The position numbers were made by a program, and so were the translations under genes. A DNA stretch of 64,000 bases from Parvularcula mediterranea (lineage in GTDB: Bacteria > Pseudomonadota > Alphaproteobacteria > Caulobacterales > Parvularculaceae), in contig NZ_JABFCX010000002.1 in assembly GCF_013085255.1 (NCBI RefSeq), positions 1 to 64,000 on the forward strand, in the 5' to 3' direction. Below the pieces are notes generated by a model. That model was not told the DNA's origin. It searched no databases and saw only the letters and a list, made by a program, of their open reading frames with translations. Positions 31,249-43,586 of the stretch are shown one piece after another. How positions within the stretch are numbered: the stretch's first letter is position 1; each line of letters starts with the position of its first letter.

Positions 31249-33342
31249 ATGACACGCGAATACGCTATCGAGGATTATCGCAACTTCGGGATCATGGCCC
31301 ACATTGATGCGGGCAAGACGACGACGACCGAGCGGATTCTCTACTACACCGGTAAGTCCTACAAGATCGGCGAAGTCCACGACGGCGCCGCAACGATGGA
31401 TTGGATGGAGCAAGAGCAGGAGCGGGGTATCACCATTACCTCGGCTGCGACGACGACCTTCTGGGAAGGACGTGACGGCAAGAAGCGCCGCTTCAACATC
31501 ATCGACACCCCGGGCCACGTTGACTTCACCATTGAAGTCGAGCGTTCGCTCCGCGTTCTCGACGGCGCTATCGCGCTGCTCGACGGCAACGCAGGTGTTG
31601 AGCCGCAGACCGAAACTGTCTGGCGCCAGGGCGACAAGTACCAGGTCCCCCGGATGTTCTTCATCAACAAGATGGATAAGCTGGGCGCGAACTTCTACAC
31701 CTCGGTCGACTCGATCCACGAGCGCCTCGGTTGTAAGACTGTCGTCCTTCAGCTGCCGATCGGTGAAGAAAGCGATTTCTCCGGTGTGGTCGATCTCATC
31801 GAGATGGACGCCATCATCTGGAAGGAAGAGAGCCTCGGTGCTGCGTTCGACCGCGTCGAGATCCCTGACGACCTGAAAGACAAAGCTGCTGAGTATCGCG
31901 AGAAGCTCATCGAAACCGTCGTCGAACTCGACGAAGAGGCGATGGAAGCTTACCTCGAGGGCAACGAGCCGGACAATGACAAGATCCGTGCACTGATCCG
32001 TCAGGGCACCATCAATGTCGACTTCCACCCGGTCATGCTCGGCACCGCGTTCAAGAACAAGGGCGTCCAGCCGCTTCTCGACGCCGTCATCGACTTCCTG
32101 CCGTCGCCGGTCGACGTCCCTTCGATCAAGGGCGTCCATCCTGACACGGAAGAAGAGCTGACCCGTCCGTCTTCGGACGACGAGCCGCTCTCGATGCTCG
32201 CGTTCAAGATCATGAACGACCCTTTCGTCGGTACGCTTACTTTCTGCCGCATCTACTCGGGCCACCTCGAGCAGGGCACCTCGGTCCTGAACACCGTGAA
32301 GGGCAAGAAAGAGCGCGTCGGCCGTATGCTGCTGATGCACTCGAACCAGCAGGAAGAGATCAAGAACGCTTACGCTGGCGACATCGTCGCGATCGCGGGC
32401 CTCAAGGACACGACCACCGGTGACACGCTCTGCGTGACCACCAAGCCGGTCATCCTTGAGCGCATGGAGTTCCCTGAGCCGGTCATCTCGCTCGCAGTCG
32501 AGCCGAAGACGAAGGCTGACCAGGAGAAGATGGGCATAGCCCTCAACCGTCTCGCCGCTGAGGACCCGTCCTTCCGCGTGCACACGGACGAAGAGAGCGG
32601 CCAGACCATTATCGCTGGTATGGGCGAGCTTCACCTCGACATCCTCGTCGACCGCATGAAGCGTGAGTTCAAAGTCGAAGCTAACGTTGGTGCTCCGCAG
32701 GTTGCCTACCGCGAGACCATCACCAAGGCTGCCGACATCGACTACACGCACAAGAAGCAGTCGGGCGGTACCGGTCAGTTCGCACGCATCAAGTTCAAAA
32801 TCGGCCCGGGCGAGCCTGGCACTGGTTTTGTCTTCGGCAACTCGATCGTCGGTGGTGCTATTCCGAAGGAGTACATCCCGGGCGTGGAGAAGGGCCTCAA
32901 GTCGGTCCAGGAAGCTGGCCTCCTGGTTGGCTTCCCGATCCTCGACTTCGAAGTCGACCTCTATGACGGCGGCTTCCACGACGTTGACTCGTCGGTTCTT
33001 GCCTTCGAAATCGCCGCTCGCGGCGCGATGAAGGAGCACAAGAGCGACCTCGGCCTCGCACTGCTCGAGCCGGTTATGAAAGTCGAAGTCGTGACCCCGG
33101 ACGAGTACACGGGCACCGTCATTGGTGACCTCAACTCCCGCCGTGGTCAGATCTCCGGTCAGGAGATCCGCGGCAACGCAACGGTCGTCAATGCGATGGT
33201 CCCGCTTGCTAATATGTTCGGCTACGTGAACAACCTGCGCTCGGCGACTCAGGGTCGTGCTCAGTACACCATGCAATTCGATCACTACGAGCGCGTTCCC
33301 AACGCGGTCGCAGATGAAGTCAAGGCGAAGATCGCCGGTTAA
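31249..33342 (+). CDS. fusA: Translation elongation factor G
   Basis: A 697-residue EF-G with the P-loop [16 protein letters not shown], the switch II motif [19 protein letters not shown] and the domain IV region [16 protein letters not shown]. It uses GTP for tRNA and mRNA translocation and, with RRF, for ribosome recycling. It lies 27 bp after the lipoprotein gene and 26 bp before tuf. Confidence 0.98.
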   Translation: MTREYAIEDYRNFGIMAHIDAGKTTTTERILYYTGKSYKIGEVHDGAATMDWMEQEQERGITITSAATTTFWEGRDGKKRRFNIIDTPGHVDFTIEVERSLRVLDGAIALLDGNAGVEPQTETVWRQGDKYQVPRMFFINKMDKLGANFYTSVDSIHERLGCKTVVLQLPIGEESDFSGVVDLIEMDAIIWKEESLGAAFDRVEIPDDLKDKAAEYREKLIETVVELDEEAMEAYLEGNEPDNDKIRALIRQGTINVDFHPVMLGTAFKNKGVQPLLDAVIDFLPSPVDVPSIKGVHPDTEEELTRPSSDDEPLSMLAFKIMNDPFVGTLTFCRIYSGHLEQGTSVLNTVKGKKERVGRMLLMHSNQQEEIKNAYAGDIVAIAGLKDTTTGDTLCVTTKPVILERMEFPEPVISLAVEPKTKADQEKMGIALNRLAAEDPSFRVHTDEESGQTIIAGMGELHLDILVDRMKREFKVEANVGAPQVAYRETITKAADIDYTHKKQSGGTGQFARIKFKIGPGEPGTGFVFGNSIVGGAIPKEYIPGVEKGLKSVQEAGLLVGFPILDFEVDLYDGGFHDVDSSVLAFEIAARGAMKEHKSDLGLALLEPVMKVEVVTPDEYTGTVIGDLNSRRGQISGQEIRGNATVVNAMVPLANMFGYVNNLRSATQGRAQYTMQFDHYERVPNAVADEVKAKIAG

Positions 33343-33368
33343 ATCGGTCAGAATACGGAGATAGGATT

Positions 33369-34544
<1,176 letters not shown>

Positions 34545-34559
34545 ATTAGGCCTTTTCAT

Positions 34560-34602
34560 CGGCGGGCTGCTGCTTCATAGCGGCCCGCCGTTTTCTATTT
34601 TT
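34560..34602 (+). terminator. Intrinsic terminator of tuf
   Basis: An 11-bp stem (CGGCGGGCTGC/GCGGCCCGCCG with one G-T pair) is followed by TTTTCTATTTTTTT. It separates the str genes from the S10 genes, so rpsJ needs its own promoter or read-through; no convincing promoter was found in the 58 bp that follow. Confidence 0.92.
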
Positions 34603-34659
34603 TTGCTCCTCTGAGGTCACCGAAGGCCGACCTTACGAGCCCAGTTGGAAGGACTGGTA

Positions 34660-34971
34660 GTGCAACAGAATATCAGGATTAGGCTCAAAGCCTTCGATCA
34701 CCGCGTGCTCGATACGAGCGCGAAGGAGATCGTCAACACGGCGAAGCGCACCGGTGCGCAGGTTCGTGGACCGATTCCCCTCCCGACGCACATTGACCGC
34801 TACACCGTGCTGCGCTCGCCCCACGTGAACAAGAAGTCGCGTGAGCAATTCGAGATGCGCACCCACAAGCGGATGCTCGATATCGTCGAACCGACCCCGC
34901 AGACCATCGACGCACTGATGAAGCTCGACCTCTCGGCCGGCGTCGACGTCGAGATCAAGCTCGGAGCGTAA
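34660..34971 (+). CDS. rpsJ: 30S ribosomal protein S10
   Basis: A 103-residue S10 (NusE), which also joins antitermination complexes. The normal N-terminus [14 protein letters not shown] is obtained with the GTG at 34660, seven bases after GGAAGGA. An upstream in-frame TTG would use up this ribosome-binding site. One base separates its stop from the start of rplC. Confidence 0.96.
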   Translation: MQQNIRIRLKAFDHRVLDTSAKEIVNTAKRTGAQVRGPIPLPTHIDRYTVLRSPHVNKKSREQFEMRTHKRMLDIVEPTPQTIDALMKLDLSAGVDVEIKLGA

Positions 34972-34972
34972 G

Positions 34973-35911
34973 ATGTCCGCCACGGAACGTCAGATCGATC
35001 CGCAGCTCCAGCAGATGCGGAAGACCCAACACCGCCCGCAGCCGCTTCCCGCCCAGCACCAGGCCCGTACTGGTCTGATTGGCAAGAAGCTCGGCATGAC
35101 CCGTCTCTACACGGCTGAAGGCACCCACGTGCCCGTTACGGTCGTGAGCCTTGAGAACTGCCAGGTCGTGAGCCATCGCACGGTCGAGAGAGACGGTTAC
35201 ACCGCTCTCCAGCTCGGCGCAGGCACTGCGAAGCTTAAGCGCGTCACCAATCCGATGCGCGGTCACTTCGCGAAGGCCAAGGTTGAGCCCAAGCGCAAGC
35301 TTGTCGAATTCCGCGTGCCGGAAGACGCCATGATTGAAGTCGGCTCGACCATGACGGCCGATCACTTCATCGCAGGTCAGCGTGTCGACGTCGTCGGCAC
35401 CTCGATCGGTAAGGGCTTCGCCGGCGGCATGAAGCGCCACAACTTCGGCGGCCTTCGCGCCTCGCACGGTGTCTCGATTTCGCACCGCTCGCACGGTTCG
35501 ACCGGTCAGTGCCAGGACCCCGGGAAGGTGTTCAAGGGCAAGAAGATGGCCGGCCACATGGGCGACGTCCGCGTCACGACCCAGAACCTCGAGATCGTCA
35601 AGACTGACGTTGCTCGCGGTCTGGTCATGATCAAGGGCGCTGTCCCGGGTTCCGCGGGTTCGTGGATCCTGATCAAGGACGCTATCAAGAAGCCGCTTCC
35701 TGAAGACGCTCCTAAGCCGGGCGCCTTCGCTGCTCCGAACGCAGAAGTCGAAGCCCCCGAAGAGGAGTCCATGCTCGCCGAAGCCGGTGAAAAGACCCCC
35801 GTCGGTGCATTCGACGCTCCGGTCCCGGAAGATAGCGACGAAGCAAAAGAAGCCAAGGCGGCTGAAGAGGGCGGCGACGCTCCGGCTGCTGACGAAGGAG
35901 AGAAGAGCTGA
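34973..35911 (+). CDS. rplC: 50S ribosomal protein L3, extended at both ends
   Basis: A 312-residue L3, compared with about 210 in Escherichia coli. The core starts near residue 32 ([17 protein letters not shown]) and includes [15 protein letters not shown] and [12 protein letters not shown]. An N-terminal extension of about 31 polar, glutamine-rich residues precedes it. An acidic, alanine-rich C-terminal tail of about 75 residues (ending [10 protein letters not shown]) follows. The ATG at 34973 is the only start with good spacing to rpsJ. The extensions probably lie on the ribosome surface; no function is assigned to them. Confidence 0.95.
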   Translation: MSATERQIDPQLQQMRKTQHRPQPLPAQHQARTGLIGKKLGMTRLYTAEGTHVPVTVVSLENCQVVSHRTVERDGYTALQLGAGTAKLKRVTNPMRGHFAKAKVEPKRKLVEFRVPEDAMIEVGSTMTADHFIAGQRVDVVGTSIGKGFAGGMKRHNFGGLRASHGVSISHRSHGSTGQCQDPGKVFKGKKMAGHMGDVRVTTQNLEIVKTDVARGLVMIKGAVPGSAGSWILIKDAIKKPLPEDAPKPGAFAAPNAEVEAPEEESMLAEAGEKTPVGAFDAPVPEDSDEAKEAKAAEEGGDAPAADEGEKS

Positions 35912-36555
35912 TGGAAGTCGACGTCCTCAAGCTCGGCGCGGACAAATCCGGCGCGGCCTCGCTGAACGAAGAAGTCTTCGGTCTCGAGCCCCGCAAGGAT
36001 CTCCTGCACCGTTATGTCGTCTGGCAGCTCGCAAGGCGTCAGGCTGGCACGCACAAAACCAAAGAGCGCGGTGAAGTCGCTGGCTCGACGAAGAAGATCG
36101 TCCGCCAGAAAGGCTCCGGCGGCGCTCGTCACGGCAACAAGAAAGCTCCGCAGTTCCGCGGCGGCGGCAAGGCCCATGGCCCCCGCGTCCGCAGCCACGC
36201 CTTCGACCTGCCGAAGAAGGTCCGCCGTCTCGCTCTGCGTCACGCCCTCTCGGCGAAGCAGGGTGCCGGCGAACTGATTGTCATCGACGAAGCGAAGCTC
36301 GATGCACCGAAGACTTCAGAGCTCGCGAGCAAGCTGAAGGCCCACGACCTGAAGAGCGCGCTCATCATGGACGTGTCCTTCGACGAGAACTTCTCGAAAG
36401 CCGCCAAGAACCTGGACGGGATCGACATCCTCCCGGTTGCAGGTACCAACGTTTACGACATCCTCAAGCACGACAAGCTCGTGCTGACGAAGGCTGCCGT
36501 GGAAGGTCTCGAAGCGCGTCTTCTCGGGACTGCTAAAGAGGGAGCCGCGGCATGA
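35911..36555 (+). CDS. rplD: 50S ribosomal protein L4
   Basis: A 214-residue L4 with the tunnel loop region [21 protein letters not shown] and the [16 protein letters not shown] motif. The ATG overlaps the rplC stop by one base, so translation is coupled. In enterobacteria L4 represses its own operon through the S10 leader; no such leader structure is evident here. Confidence 0.97.
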   Translation: MEVDVLKLGADKSGAASLNEEVFGLEPRKDLLHRYVVWQLARRQAGTHKTKERGEVAGSTKKIVRQKGSGGARHGNKKAPQFRGGGKAHGPRVRSHAFDLPKKVRRLALRHALSAKQGAGELIVIDEAKLDAPKTSELASKLKAHDLKSALIMDVSFDENFSKAAKNLDGIDILPVAGTNVYDILKHDKLVLTKAAVEGLEARLLGTAKEGAAA

Positions 36556-36851
36556 CCGAAGCGACCGCAAAGCACTACGACACGATCACCCAGCCGATCA
36601 TCACCGAAAAGGCGACGATCGCAGCTGAGCATAACCAGTACGTGTTCAAGGTGCCGCTGAAAGCTACCAAGCCTGAGATCGCTGAAGCGGTCGAGGCCCT
36701 GTTCGACGTCAAGGTGAAAGCGGTGAACACGCTGATCACCAAGGGCAAGAGCAAGCGTTTCCGCGGCCGTCCGTATACGCGTTCTGATGTCAAAAAAGCG
36801 ATGGTGACCCTTGAAGAGGGCCACTCCATCGACGTGACGACGGGGCTCTAA
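36552..36851 (+). CDS. rplW: 50S ribosomal protein L23
   Basis: A 99-residue L23 at the exit of the peptide tunnel, where signal recognition particle and trigger factor dock. It has the typical [20 protein letters not shown] and the loop [19 protein letters not shown]. Its start overlaps the rplD stop by four bases. Confidence 0.97.
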   Translation: MTEATAKHYDTITQPIITEKATIAAEHNQYVFKVPLKATKPEIAEAVEALFDVKVKAVNTLITKGKSKRFRGRPYTRSDVKKAMVTLEEGHSIDVTTGL

Positions 36852-36855
36852 GACC

Positions 36856-37695
36856 ATGGCATTGAAGACTTACAATCCGACGTCGCCGGGTCGCCGGACG
36901 CTCGTCACGGTGGACCGCAAGGGCCTCCACAAGGGCAAGCCTGAGAAGACGCTCACCGAGGGTCTGACCAACAAGGGTGGCCGCAACAACAACGGCCGGA
37001 TCACTGCTCGTCGTCAGGGCGGCGGTGCCAAGCGTCTCTACCGCGTCATCGACTTCAAGCGTCAGCGTTACGACGCGATCGCCGAAGTCCTTCGCCTCGA
37101 GTACGACCCGAACCGGTCGGCGTTCATCGCACTCATTCAGTACGGTGACGGCGTGAAGGCCTATATCCTCGCGCCCCAGCGTCTGCAGGCTGGCGACAAG
37201 GTCGTCTCCGGCGACCGCGTCGACGTGAAGCCGGGCAACGCGATGCCGCTCAAGAACGTGCCGGTCGGTACGATCGTGCACAATGTCGAGCTCAAGCCCA
37301 AGAAGGGCGGTCAGCTGGCTCGTTCGGCCGGTGCTTATGTCCAGCTCGTCGGTCGCGATGGCGACTACGCGCAGGTCCGTCTCAAGTCGGGCGAAGTTCG
37401 CCTGGTCCACGGTGAATGCCGCGCCACCATCGGTGCGGTGTCGAACCCAGACCACTCGAACCGCGTCCTCGGCAAAGCAGGCATCAAGCGTCACCTGGGC
37501 AAGCGCCCGGCTGTTCGCGGTGTCGCCATGAACCCGATCGATCACCCGCACGGCGGCGGCGAAGGCCGTACCTCCGGTGGTCGTCACCCAGTCACCCCGT
37601 GGGGCAAACCCACCAAAGGCAAACGCACGCGCAGCAACAAAGAGACCGACCGTCTCATCATTCGCTCGCGCCACGCGAAACGGAAAGGACGCTAA
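36856..37695 (+). CDS. rplB: 50S ribosomal protein L2
   Basis: A 279-residue L2 near the peptidyl transferase centre, with [18 protein letters not shown], the conserved [20 protein letters not shown] histidine loop and a basic C-terminus. Spacing to both neighbours is only a few bases. Confidence 0.98.
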   Translation: MALKTYNPTSPGRRTLVTVDRKGLHKGKPEKTLTEGLTNKGGRNNNGRITARRQGGGAKRLYRVIDFKRQRYDAIAEVLRLEYDPNRSAFIALIQYGDGVKAYILAPQRLQAGDKVVSGDRVDVKPGNAMPLKNVPVGTIVHNVELKPKKGGQLARSAGAYVQLVGRDGDYAQVRLKSGEVRLVHGECRATIGAVSNPDHSNRVLGKAGIKRHLGKRPAVRGVAMNPIDHPHGGGEGRTSGGRHPVTPWGKPTKGKRTRSNKETDRLIIRSRHAKRKGR

Positions 37696-37698
37696 TCG

Positions 37699-37977
37699 AT
37701 GCCGCGTTCCGTATGGAAAGGACCTTTCGTCGATCGGTACCTCCTCAAGAAGGCGGCTGAGGCCGGCGAGGGGCAACATAAGGGTGGGATCAAGACCTGG
37801 TCCCGCCGTTCGACGATCCTGCCGAACTTCGTTGGTCTGACGTTCAATGTCTACAACGGCCAGAAGTTCATCCCGGTGCACGTCACTGAGGACATGGTTG
37901 GCCACAAGCTCGGCGAGTTCAGCCCGACCCGTACCTACTACGGTCACGGTGCTGACAAGAAAGCGAAGCGGAAATAA
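37699..37977 (+). CDS. rpsS: 30S ribosomal protein S19
   Basis: A 92-residue S19 with [35 protein letters not shown] and the basic tail ADKKAKRK. It binds the 30S head beside S13. Confidence 0.98.
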   Translation: MPRSVWKGPFVDRYLLKKAAEAGEGQHKGGIKTWSRRSTILPNFVGLTFNVYNGQKFIPVHVTEDMVGHKLGEFSPTRTYYGHGADKKAKRK

Positions 37978-37979
37978 TC

Positions 37980-38357
37980 ATGGGTCAGATGAAAAATCCG
38001 TCCCGGCGTGAAGAGGATCAGGCGGTCGCCAAAGGCCGCATGATCAAGACGTCGCCGCAGAAGCTCAACCTCGTTGCCCAGATGATCCGGGGCAAGTCGG
38101 TCGAGCGCGCCAAGAACGAGCTCGAGTTCAGCCGCAAGCGCGTCGCGCGCGAAGTGCTGACCGTCCTCGAGAGCGCGATCGCCAACGCTGAGAACAACCA
38201 CGACCTCGACATCGACAGCCTCGTCGTCGAGGAGGCGTTCGTCGGCAAGAACCTCGTCATGAAGCGTTTCCGTCCGCGTGCCCGTGGCCGCGTCGGTCGC
38301 ATCAAGAAGCCGTTTGCCGAGATCACCATCAAACTCCGCGAGAAGGAGACTGCATAA
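37980..38357 (+). CDS. rplV: 50S ribosomal protein L22
   Basis: A 125-residue L22 that spans the exit tunnel, with [19 protein letters not shown] and the tunnel hairpin [20 protein letters not shown]. The hairpin looks intact, without the deletions linked to macrolide resistance. Its stop overlaps the rpsC start by one base. Confidence 0.97.
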   Translation: MGQMKNPSRREEDQAVAKGRMIKTSPQKLNLVAQMIRGKSVERAKNELEFSRKRVAREVLTVLESAIANAENNHDLDIDSLVVEEAFVGKNLVMKRFRPRARGRVGRIKKPFAEITIKLREKETA

Positions 38358-39082
38358 TGGGTCAGAAAGTAAACCCGATCGGTCTCCGTCTGGGGATCAA
38401 CCGTACTTGGGACAGCCGCTGGTATGCTCCGAAGGCCGCTTACGGCGATCTTCTGCATGAAGACCTTCAGATCAGGAACTACCTGCTCAAAAAGCTCGCC
38501 AACGCCGGTGTCTCGAAGATCGTCATCGAGCGTCCGCACAAGAAGTGCCGCGTCACCATCTACTCGGCGCGTCCGGGTGTCGTGATCGGTAAGAAGGGTG
38601 CTGACATCGAGAAGCTCCGTCAGGAACTCTCGCGCATGTCGAGCTCGGAAACGGTCCTCAACATCGTTGAGATCCGCAAGCCGGAAACCGACGCAACGCT
38701 CGTTGCCGAGAACATCGCTCAGCAGCTCGAGCGCCGGGCTTCGTTCCGCCGCGCGATGAAGCGTGCGATGCAGACCGCCATGCGCATGGGTGCCCTCGGT
38801 ATCCGCGTGAACTGTGCTGGTCGTCTCGGCGGTGCGGAAATCGCACGTACGGAATGGTATCGCGAAGGCCGCGTTCCGCTTCACACGCTGCGCGCCGACA
38901 TCGACTACGGTACCGCGACTGCCCGCACCACCTACGGTGCAATCGGCATCAAGGTTTGGATCTTCAAAGGCGAGATCCTCGAGCACGATCCGATGGCGCA
39001 CGAGCGTCGCGTGATCGAGGCTCAGACCGGCGGTCCGCAAATGAACCGTGAGCGTCGTCCGCGTCGCCGCGAAAACGCATAA
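38357..39082 (+). CDS. rpsC: 30S ribosomal protein S3
   Basis: A 241-residue S3 with [20 protein letters not shown], the KH domain ([20 protein letters not shown]) and the C-terminal [20 protein letters not shown]. It helps form the mRNA entry pore. The C-terminus is short and basic (RRPRRREN). Confidence 0.98.
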   Translation: MGQKVNPIGLRLGINRTWDSRWYAPKAAYGDLLHEDLQIRNYLLKKLANAGVSKIVIERPHKKCRVTIYSARPGVVIGKKGADIEKLRQELSRMSSSETVLNIVEIRKPETDATLVAENIAQQLERRASFRRAMKRAMQTAMRMGALGIRVNCAGRLGGAEIARTEWYREGRVPLHTLRADIDYGTATARTTYGAIGIKVWIFKGEILEHDPMAHERRVIEAQTGGPQMNRERRPRRRENA

Positions 39083-39091
39083 GAGGTCACC

Positions 39092-39505
39092 ATGCTTCAG
39101 CCGAAACGGACCAAGTTCCGTAAACAGCATAAAGGCCGGATCAAGGGCACCGCGAAGGGCGGCACTTCGCTCAACTTCGGCTCGTTCGGTCTCAAGGCCG
39201 TCGAGCCTGAGCGTGTCACGTCGCGCCAGATCGAAGCCACCCGTCGTGCCATCACCCGCCACATGAAGCGGGCAGGGCGCGTCTGGATCCGCATCTTCCC
39301 GGACGTCCCGGTCACGGCAAAGCCGACCGAAGTCCGGATGGGTAAAGGTAAGGGCTCTGTCGACCGTTGGGTCGCCAAGGTGAAGCCCGGCCGTGTCATG
39401 TTCGAGATCGATGGTGTTCCCGAGAACGTCGCGCGTGAAGCGCTTCAGCTCGGCGCCGCCAAGCTCCCGATCAAGACGCGCATCGTCAAACGGATTGGGG
39501 AATAA
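39092..39505 (+). CDS. rplP: 50S ribosomal protein L16
   Basis: A 137-residue L16 at the A-site side of the 50S subunit, with [19 protein letters not shown] and [20 protein letters not shown]. The reading is complete and of standard length. Confidence 0.98.
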   Translation: MLQPKRTKFRKQHKGRIKGTAKGGTSLNFGSFGLKAVEPERVTSRQIEATRRAITRHMKRAGRVWIRIFPDVPVTAKPTEVRMGKGKGSVDRWVAKVKPGRVMFEIDGVPENVAREALQLGAAKLPIKTRIVKRIGE

Positions 39506-39507
39506 GC

Positions 39508-39753
39508 ATGAACGCCCAGGAAGTTCGCGATCTCTCGGACGATGAGCTCAACACGAAGCTCATCGACCTGAAGAAAGAGCAGTTCAATCTGCGTTTCCAA
39601 CGCGCATCGGGACAGCTCGAGAAAACCGATCGTGTGCAGGAAGTCCGCCGCACGATCGCCCGCATCAAGACGCTCCAGTCCGAGCGTCGCAAGAACGCTG
39701 ACGCCCCGGCTCGCTCGAAGCCGGAAGAAGTGAAAGAGGACGGCAATGCCTAA
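39508..39753 (+). CDS. rpmC: 50S ribosomal protein L29
   Basis: An 81-residue L29 with the usual two-helix core ([20 protein letters not shown] and [15 protein letters not shown]). A charged tail of about 15 residues ([15 protein letters not shown]) goes beyond the usual 63-67 residues. Its 3' end overlaps the start of rpsQ by eight bases, so part of the tail coding region doubles as the rpsQ start. Confidence 0.96.
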   Translation: MNAQEVRDLSDDELNTKLIDLKKEQFNLRFQRASGQLEKTDRVQEVRRTIARIKTLQSERRKNADAPARSKPEEVKEDGNA

Positions 39754-40003
39754 GCGCATCCTGCAAGGACCTGTCGTTTCCGATAAGGGCGACAAAACTG
39801 TTGTGGTTCGTATTGACCGCAGCTATCCGCACCCGCTCCTGAAGAAGATCGTGCGGCGCTCGAAGCGCTACCACGCTCATGACGAGACCAACTCCGCAAA
39901 GGTTGGCGACGTCGTTCAGATCATCGAATGTGCGCCGAAGTCGAAACTGAAGCGCTGGGAACTCTTCACCGGATCCGCTGACGCGGCTTCTGCTGAAGGC
40001 TAA
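39746..40003 (+). CDS. rpsQ: 30S ribosomal protein S17
   Basis: An 85-residue S17 with [20 protein letters not shown] and [15 protein letters not shown]. The 50-bp gap that follows, before rplN, contains a TTTTTT run just after the stop but no clear stem. Confidence 0.97.
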   Translation: MPKRILQGPVVSDKGDKTVVVRIDRSYPHPLLKKIVRRSKRYHAHDETNSAKVGDVVQIIECAPKSKLKRWELFTGSADAASAEG

Positions 40004-40053
40004 TTTTTTGAGGTTGCACCCGGTTTCCCCGGGGCAAATTGGAGGATCCCCAA

Positions 40054-40422
40054 ATGATCCAGATGCAGACGAACCTCGACGTCGCCGATAACTCCGGCGC
40101 CAAGAGGGTGCAGTGCATCAAGGTCCTGGGCGGATCGAAGCGGAAATACGCTTCCGTGGGCGACATCATCGTGGTGTCGGTCAAGGAAGCCATGCCGCGC
40201 GGTCGCGTCAAAAAGGGCCAGGTGATGAAGGCGGTTGTCGTCCGCACGGCGAAGGACATCAAGCGCCGTGACGGTTCGGTCATCCGCTTCGATGGCAATG
40301 CTGCTGTCATCGTCAACAACAACAAAGAGCCGATCGGTACGCGTATCTTTGGCCCGGTGACGCGCGAGCTGCGCCGTTCTGGCCACATGAAGATCGTGTC
40401 CCTGGCACCGGAGGTGCTGTAA
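40054..40422 (+). CDS. rplN: 50S ribosomal protein L14
   Basis: A 122-residue L14 with the standard start [18 protein letters not shown]. The ATG at 40054 follows GGAGG; an upstream in-frame reading that adds five residues would include the ribosome-binding site. Its stop overlaps the rplX ATG by one base. It is the first gene of the spc-type group. Confidence 0.97.
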   Translation: MIQMQTNLDVADNSGAKRVQCIKVLGGSKRKYASVGDIIVVSVKEAMPRGRVKKGQVMKAVVVRTAKDIKRRDGSVIRFDGNAAVIVNNNKEPIGTRIFGPVTRELRRSGHMKIVSLAPEVL

Positions 40423-40748
40423 TGGCCGCACGCATCAAGAAGGGTGACAAGGTCGTTGTCCTGACGGGCAAGGACAAAGGCGCCGAGGGAGAAGTCCTCA
40501 AGGTCTTTCCGAAGGACGACAAGGTTCTCGTCCAGGGCTGCCAGATGATCACCAAGCACGTGAAACCAAGCCAGCAGAGCCAAGGCGGCCTGCAGCGCAC
40601 CGAGGCACCTATCCATGTCTCGAACGTCGCGCTGAAGGACCCCAAGGACGGCAAGCCGACCCGCGTTGGCTTCAAGATCGTGGGCGAGGGCGACGACGCC
40701 AAGAAAGTGCGTTTCGCCAAACGCTCGGGAGAGGTCATCGATGTCTGA
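40422..40748 (+). CDS. rplX: 50S ribosomal protein L24
   Basis: A 108-residue L24 with the KOW motif ([20 protein letters not shown]). It starts 50S assembly. The last eight bases overlap the start of rplE. Confidence 0.97.
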   Translation: MAARIKKGDKVVVLTGKDKGAEGEVLKVFPKDDKVLVQGCQMITKHVKPSQQSQGGLQRTEAPIHVSNVALKDPKDGKPTRVGFKIVGEGDDAKKVRFAKRSGEVIDV

Positions 40749-41301
40749 GACCAAAGACTACACGCCTCGCCTGAAGGCGAAGTACAATGATGAAATCCGG
40801 GCTAAGCTCAAGGAAGAGCTCGGCCTGTCTAACGTCATGATGATCCCTAAGCTCGAGAAGGTCGTCCTGAATATGGGCGTCGGCGACGCGGTCAACGACC
40901 GTAAGTCGATCGAGAACGCTCTGAACGAAATGGAAGCGATCGCCGGTCAGAAGCCGGTCGTGACCAAGGCCAAGAAGTCGATTGCAGGCTTCAAGGTCCG
41001 TGAAGAGATGGCCCTCGGTGTGAAGGTCACGCTCCGTAAGGATCGTATGTACGAGTTCGTCGATCGCCTGACGACCATCGCGATGCCCCGCATCCGGGAC
41101 TTCCGTGGTCTGAACGCCAAGAGCTTCGACGGCCGTGGCAATTTCGCCATGGGCCTGAAGGAGCACATCGTGTTCCCCGAGATCGACTACGACAAGGTTG
41201 AGACGCAACGCGGCATGGACATCATCGTCTGTACGACGACCGATAATGATGACCACGCAAGGGCGCTGCTCAAAGAGTTTAACTTCCCCTTCCGCAAGTA
41301 G
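40741..41301 (+). CDS. rplE: 50S ribosomal protein L5
   Basis: A 186-residue L5 that binds 5S rRNA, with [24 protein letters not shown]-like [20 protein letters not shown] and [17 protein letters not shown]. The ATG at 40741 is preferred over the upstream in-frame start, which lies inside rplX. Confidence 0.97.
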   Translation: MSETKDYTPRLKAKYNDEIRAKLKEELGLSNVMMIPKLEKVVLNMGVGDAVNDRKSIENALNEMEAIAGQKPVVTKAKKSIAGFKVREEMALGVKVTLRKDRMYEFVDRLTTIAMPRIRDFRGLNAKSFDGRGNFAMGLKEHIVFPEIDYDKVETQRGMDIIVCTTTDNDDHARALLKEFNFPFRK

Positions 41302-41318
41302 GGGACCGTCTTCGGTAC

Positions 41319-41346
41319 TTCCGCCCCTGATCCTCAGTGGGCGGAA
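41319..41346 (+). promoter_or_regulatory. Hairpin between rplE and rpsN
   Basis: Arms TTCCGCCC (41319-41326) and GGGCGGAA (41339-41346) form a perfect 8-bp stem with a 12-nt loop. It ends 22 bp before the rpsN start, and no T-tract follows. In enterobacteria S8 represses the spc operon by binding at the start of rplE; this hairpin could be a distinct regulatory or processing element, but nothing in the loop identifies a ligand. Confidence 0.4.
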
Positions 41347-41368
41347 AAGGCCGGAAAAGGAGAAAGAC

Positions 41369-41674
41369 ATGGCCAAGAAAGCTATGGTCGAGCGGGACCT
41401 CAAGCGTCGCCGCATGGCCAAGAAGTGGGACGCTCGCCGCGAGCGCCTCAAGGCGATCATGAAGGACGAGGCTGCTAGCCCGGAAGACAAGTTCAAGGCT
41501 GCGATGCAGCTTGCCGAGATTCCGCGCAACGCTTCGAAGACCCGCATTCGCAACCGCTGCCTCGTGACCGGCCGTCCGCGCGGTTACTACCGCAAGCTGA
41601 AGATGTCCCGTATCGCGCTGCGTGAGCTTGGCTCGCTCGGCAAGATCCCGGGCCTCGTCAAATCGAGCTGGTAA
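41369..41674 (+). CDS. rpsN: 30S ribosomal protein S14 (zinc-free type)
   Basis: A 101-residue S14 of the long, zinc-independent form: [19 protein letters not shown] and [20 protein letters not shown], with no CxxC pairs. The ATG at 41369 is preceded by AAAGGAGAAAG; the longer in-frame reading overlaps rplE and is rejected. Confidence 0.97.
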   Translation: MAKKAMVERDLKRRRMAKKWDARRERLKAIMKDEAASPEDKFKAAMQLAEIPRNASKTRIRNRCLVTGRPRGYYRKLKMSRIALRELGSLGKIPGLVKSSW

Positions 41675-41686
41675 GGATCAGGTAGA

Positions 41687-42085
41687 ATGACGATCAGTGA
41701 TCCTCTCGGTGATATGCTCACCCGCATCCGCAACGCTCAAATGCGTGGGATGTCCAAGACCAAGACCCCTGCGTCCAAGCTTCGCCAGCGCGTCCTCGAC
41801 GTTCTGCAGGCTGAGGGCTTCATCCGCGGCTACTCCCGCGTGGAGCACGAGGGCAACAAGGCCGACCTCGAGATCGAGCTGAAGTACTTCGACGGTGACC
41901 CTGTCATCTCGAAGATCCGCCGCATCTCGAAGCCCGGCCGTCGTGTCTATAGCTCGGTCAAGGAAATCACCCCGGTCCGTAACGGCCTGGGTATCTCCAT
42001 CCTTTCCACCCCCAAAGGCGTGATGTCTGACGCGGTTGCCCGCGAAGAGAACGTCGGCGGGGAAGTCCTCTGCCAGGTGTACTGA
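41687..42085 (+). CDS. rpsH: 30S ribosomal protein S8
   Basis: A 132-residue S8 with [20 protein letters not shown] and the conserved C-terminus [19 protein letters not shown]. In enterobacteria it is the repressor of this operon. Confidence 0.98.
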   Translation: MTISDPLGDMLTRIRNAQMRGMSKTKTPASKLRQRVLDVLQAEGFIRGYSRVEHEGNKADLEIELKYFDGDPVISKIRRISKPGRRVYSSVKEITPVRNGLGISILSTPKGVMSDAVAREENVGGEVLCQVY

Positions 42086-42087
42086 TT

Positions 42088-42621
42088 ATGTCGCGCATTG
42101 GTAAGAAACCCGTTCCCGTGCCGAAAGGCGTCGAGGCCAAAGTCAATGGCCAGACCGTCTCGGCTAAAGGCTCGAAGGGTCAGATGGAGTTCGTGGTCAA
42201 CGAGCTTTGCCTGGTCGAACTGGGCGATGATGGCGTTCAGGTGACCCCGGTCAACAAGACCAAGGAAGCCCGCTCCATGTGGGGCATGAGCCGCACACGG
42301 ATCGCCAACATCTTCGAAGGCGTCACCGAGGGCTTCAAGAAAGACCTCGAGCTCGTCGGCGTTGGTTACCGTGCACAGATGAAGGGCAAGACCCTCGTCC
42401 TCGCGCTCGGCTACAGCCACGACGTTGAGTACAACGCCCCTGACGGCATCGAGATCAAAGTTGGCAAGCCAACCGAAATCTCGATCTCCGGTATGGACAA
42501 GCAGGTCGTCGGAGAAGTCGCCGCGAAGATCCGCAGCTTCCGTCCGCCAGAGCCCTACAAGGGCAAAGGCGTGAAGTATGCGGGCGAGTACATTTTCCGC
42601 AAAGAAGGGAAGAAGAAGTAA
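42088..42621 (+). CDS. rplF: 50S ribosomal protein L6
   Basis: A 177-residue L6 near the factor-binding site, with [20 protein letters not shown] and [20 protein letters not shown]. It is close-packed, two bases after rpsH. Confidence 0.98.
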   Translation: MSRIGKKPVPVPKGVEAKVNGQTVSAKGSKGQMEFVVNELCLVELGDDGVQVTPVNKTKEARSMWGMSRTRIANIFEGVTEGFKKDLELVGVGYRAQMKGKTLVLALGYSHDVEYNAPDGIEIKVGKPTEISISGMDKQVVGEVAAKIRSFRPPEPYKGKGVKYAGEYIFRKEGKKK

Positions 42622-42624
42622 GCC

Positions 42625-42987
42625 ATGCCTCTCACCCGGATTGCAAAACTCAAGAAGCGCGCCGGCCGGACCCGTACCGCCGTCGCCAAACGTGCGGGCG
42701 GTCGTCCGCGTCTCAGCGTCTATCGCTCGGGCCGCAACATCACCGCGCAGATCATCGACGATGCAGCAGGCAAGACGCTTGCTTCGGCTTCGTCGCTCGA
42801 AAAAGACTTCCGCGAGGGCTCCAAGGGCTCGACCACGGATGCTGCCGCCAAGGTTGGCGCACTCGTGGCTGAGCGTGCCAAGGCTGCGGGCGTCGAGAAC
42901 GTCGTGTTCGACCGCGGCGGTTACCTGTTCCATGGCCGGGTGAAAGCCCTCGCCGAAGCCGCTCGCGAGGGCGGTCTGAACTTCTAA
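42625..42987 (+). CDS. rplR: 50S ribosomal protein L18
   Basis: A 120-residue L18 that binds 5S rRNA with L5, containing [20 protein letters not shown] and the C-terminal [20 protein letters not shown]. Confidence 0.98.
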   Translation: MPLTRIAKLKKRAGRTRTAVAKRAGGRPRLSVYRSGRNITAQIIDDAAGKTLASASSLEKDFREGSKGSTTDAAAKVGALVAERAKAAGVENVVFDRGGYLFHGRVKALAEAAREGGLNF

Positions 42988-42998
42988 GGACTGAAACG

Positions 42999-43586
42999 AT
43001 GGCAAGAGAACCCAGACAAGGTGGTGACCGCCGTCGTCGCGGCAATCGCGATGAGGAGCGGGACGAGTTCCAGGACCGCCTCGTAGCGATCAACCGCGTC
43101 GCAAAGACGGTGAAGGGCGGCAAGAACTTCGGTTTCGCCGCGCTCGTCGTCGTCGGTGATCAGAAGGGCCGCGTCGGCTTCGGCAAGGGCAAGGCCCGCG
43201 AAGTGCCCGAGGCGATCCGCAAGGCTTCCCAGGAAGCCAAGCGCAACATGATCAAGGTCCCGATGCGTGACGGCCGGACGCTGCACCACGACGCCCAAGG
43301 CCGTCACGGTGCCGGTAAAGTCGTCATCCGCACGGCTCCTCCGGGTACCGGCGTCATTGCCGGTGGTCCGATGCGTGCTGTCTTCGAGATGCTCGGCATT
43401 CAGGACGTTGTCGCGAAGTCGATCGGCACCTCGAACCCTTACAACATGGTCCGTGCGACCATCGACGCTCTCAAAGAGCAGTCGAACCCGCGTTCGATCG
43501 CGGCCAAGCGCGGCCTGAAAGTGTCGGACCTCATCGCCCGCCGCGCGGCGGTGCAGGCTGACGCCACCACCGTGGATGCTGGCTAA
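42999..43586 (+). CDS. rpsE: 30S ribosomal protein S5
   Basis: A 195-residue S5 involved in decoding accuracy, with [35 protein letters not shown] and the spectinomycin-loop region. The N-terminus ([20 protein letters not shown]) is rich in arginine. Its stop overlaps the rpmD start by one base. Confidence 0.98.
   Translation: MAREPRQGGDRRRRGNRDEERDEFQDRLVAINRVAKTVKGGKNFGFAALVVVGDQKGRVGFGKGKAREVPEAIRKASQEAKRNMIKVPMRDGRTLHHDAQGRHGAGKVVIRTAPPGTGVIAGGPMRAVFEMLGIQDVVAKSIGTSNPYNMVRATIDALKEQSNPRSIAAKRGLKVSDLIARRAAVQADATTVDAG

Noticed and set aside
31168-33285. A 705-residue antisense frame opposite fusA
   Set aside because: Complement of a strongly biased gene; no recognisable domain and no ribosome-binding site.
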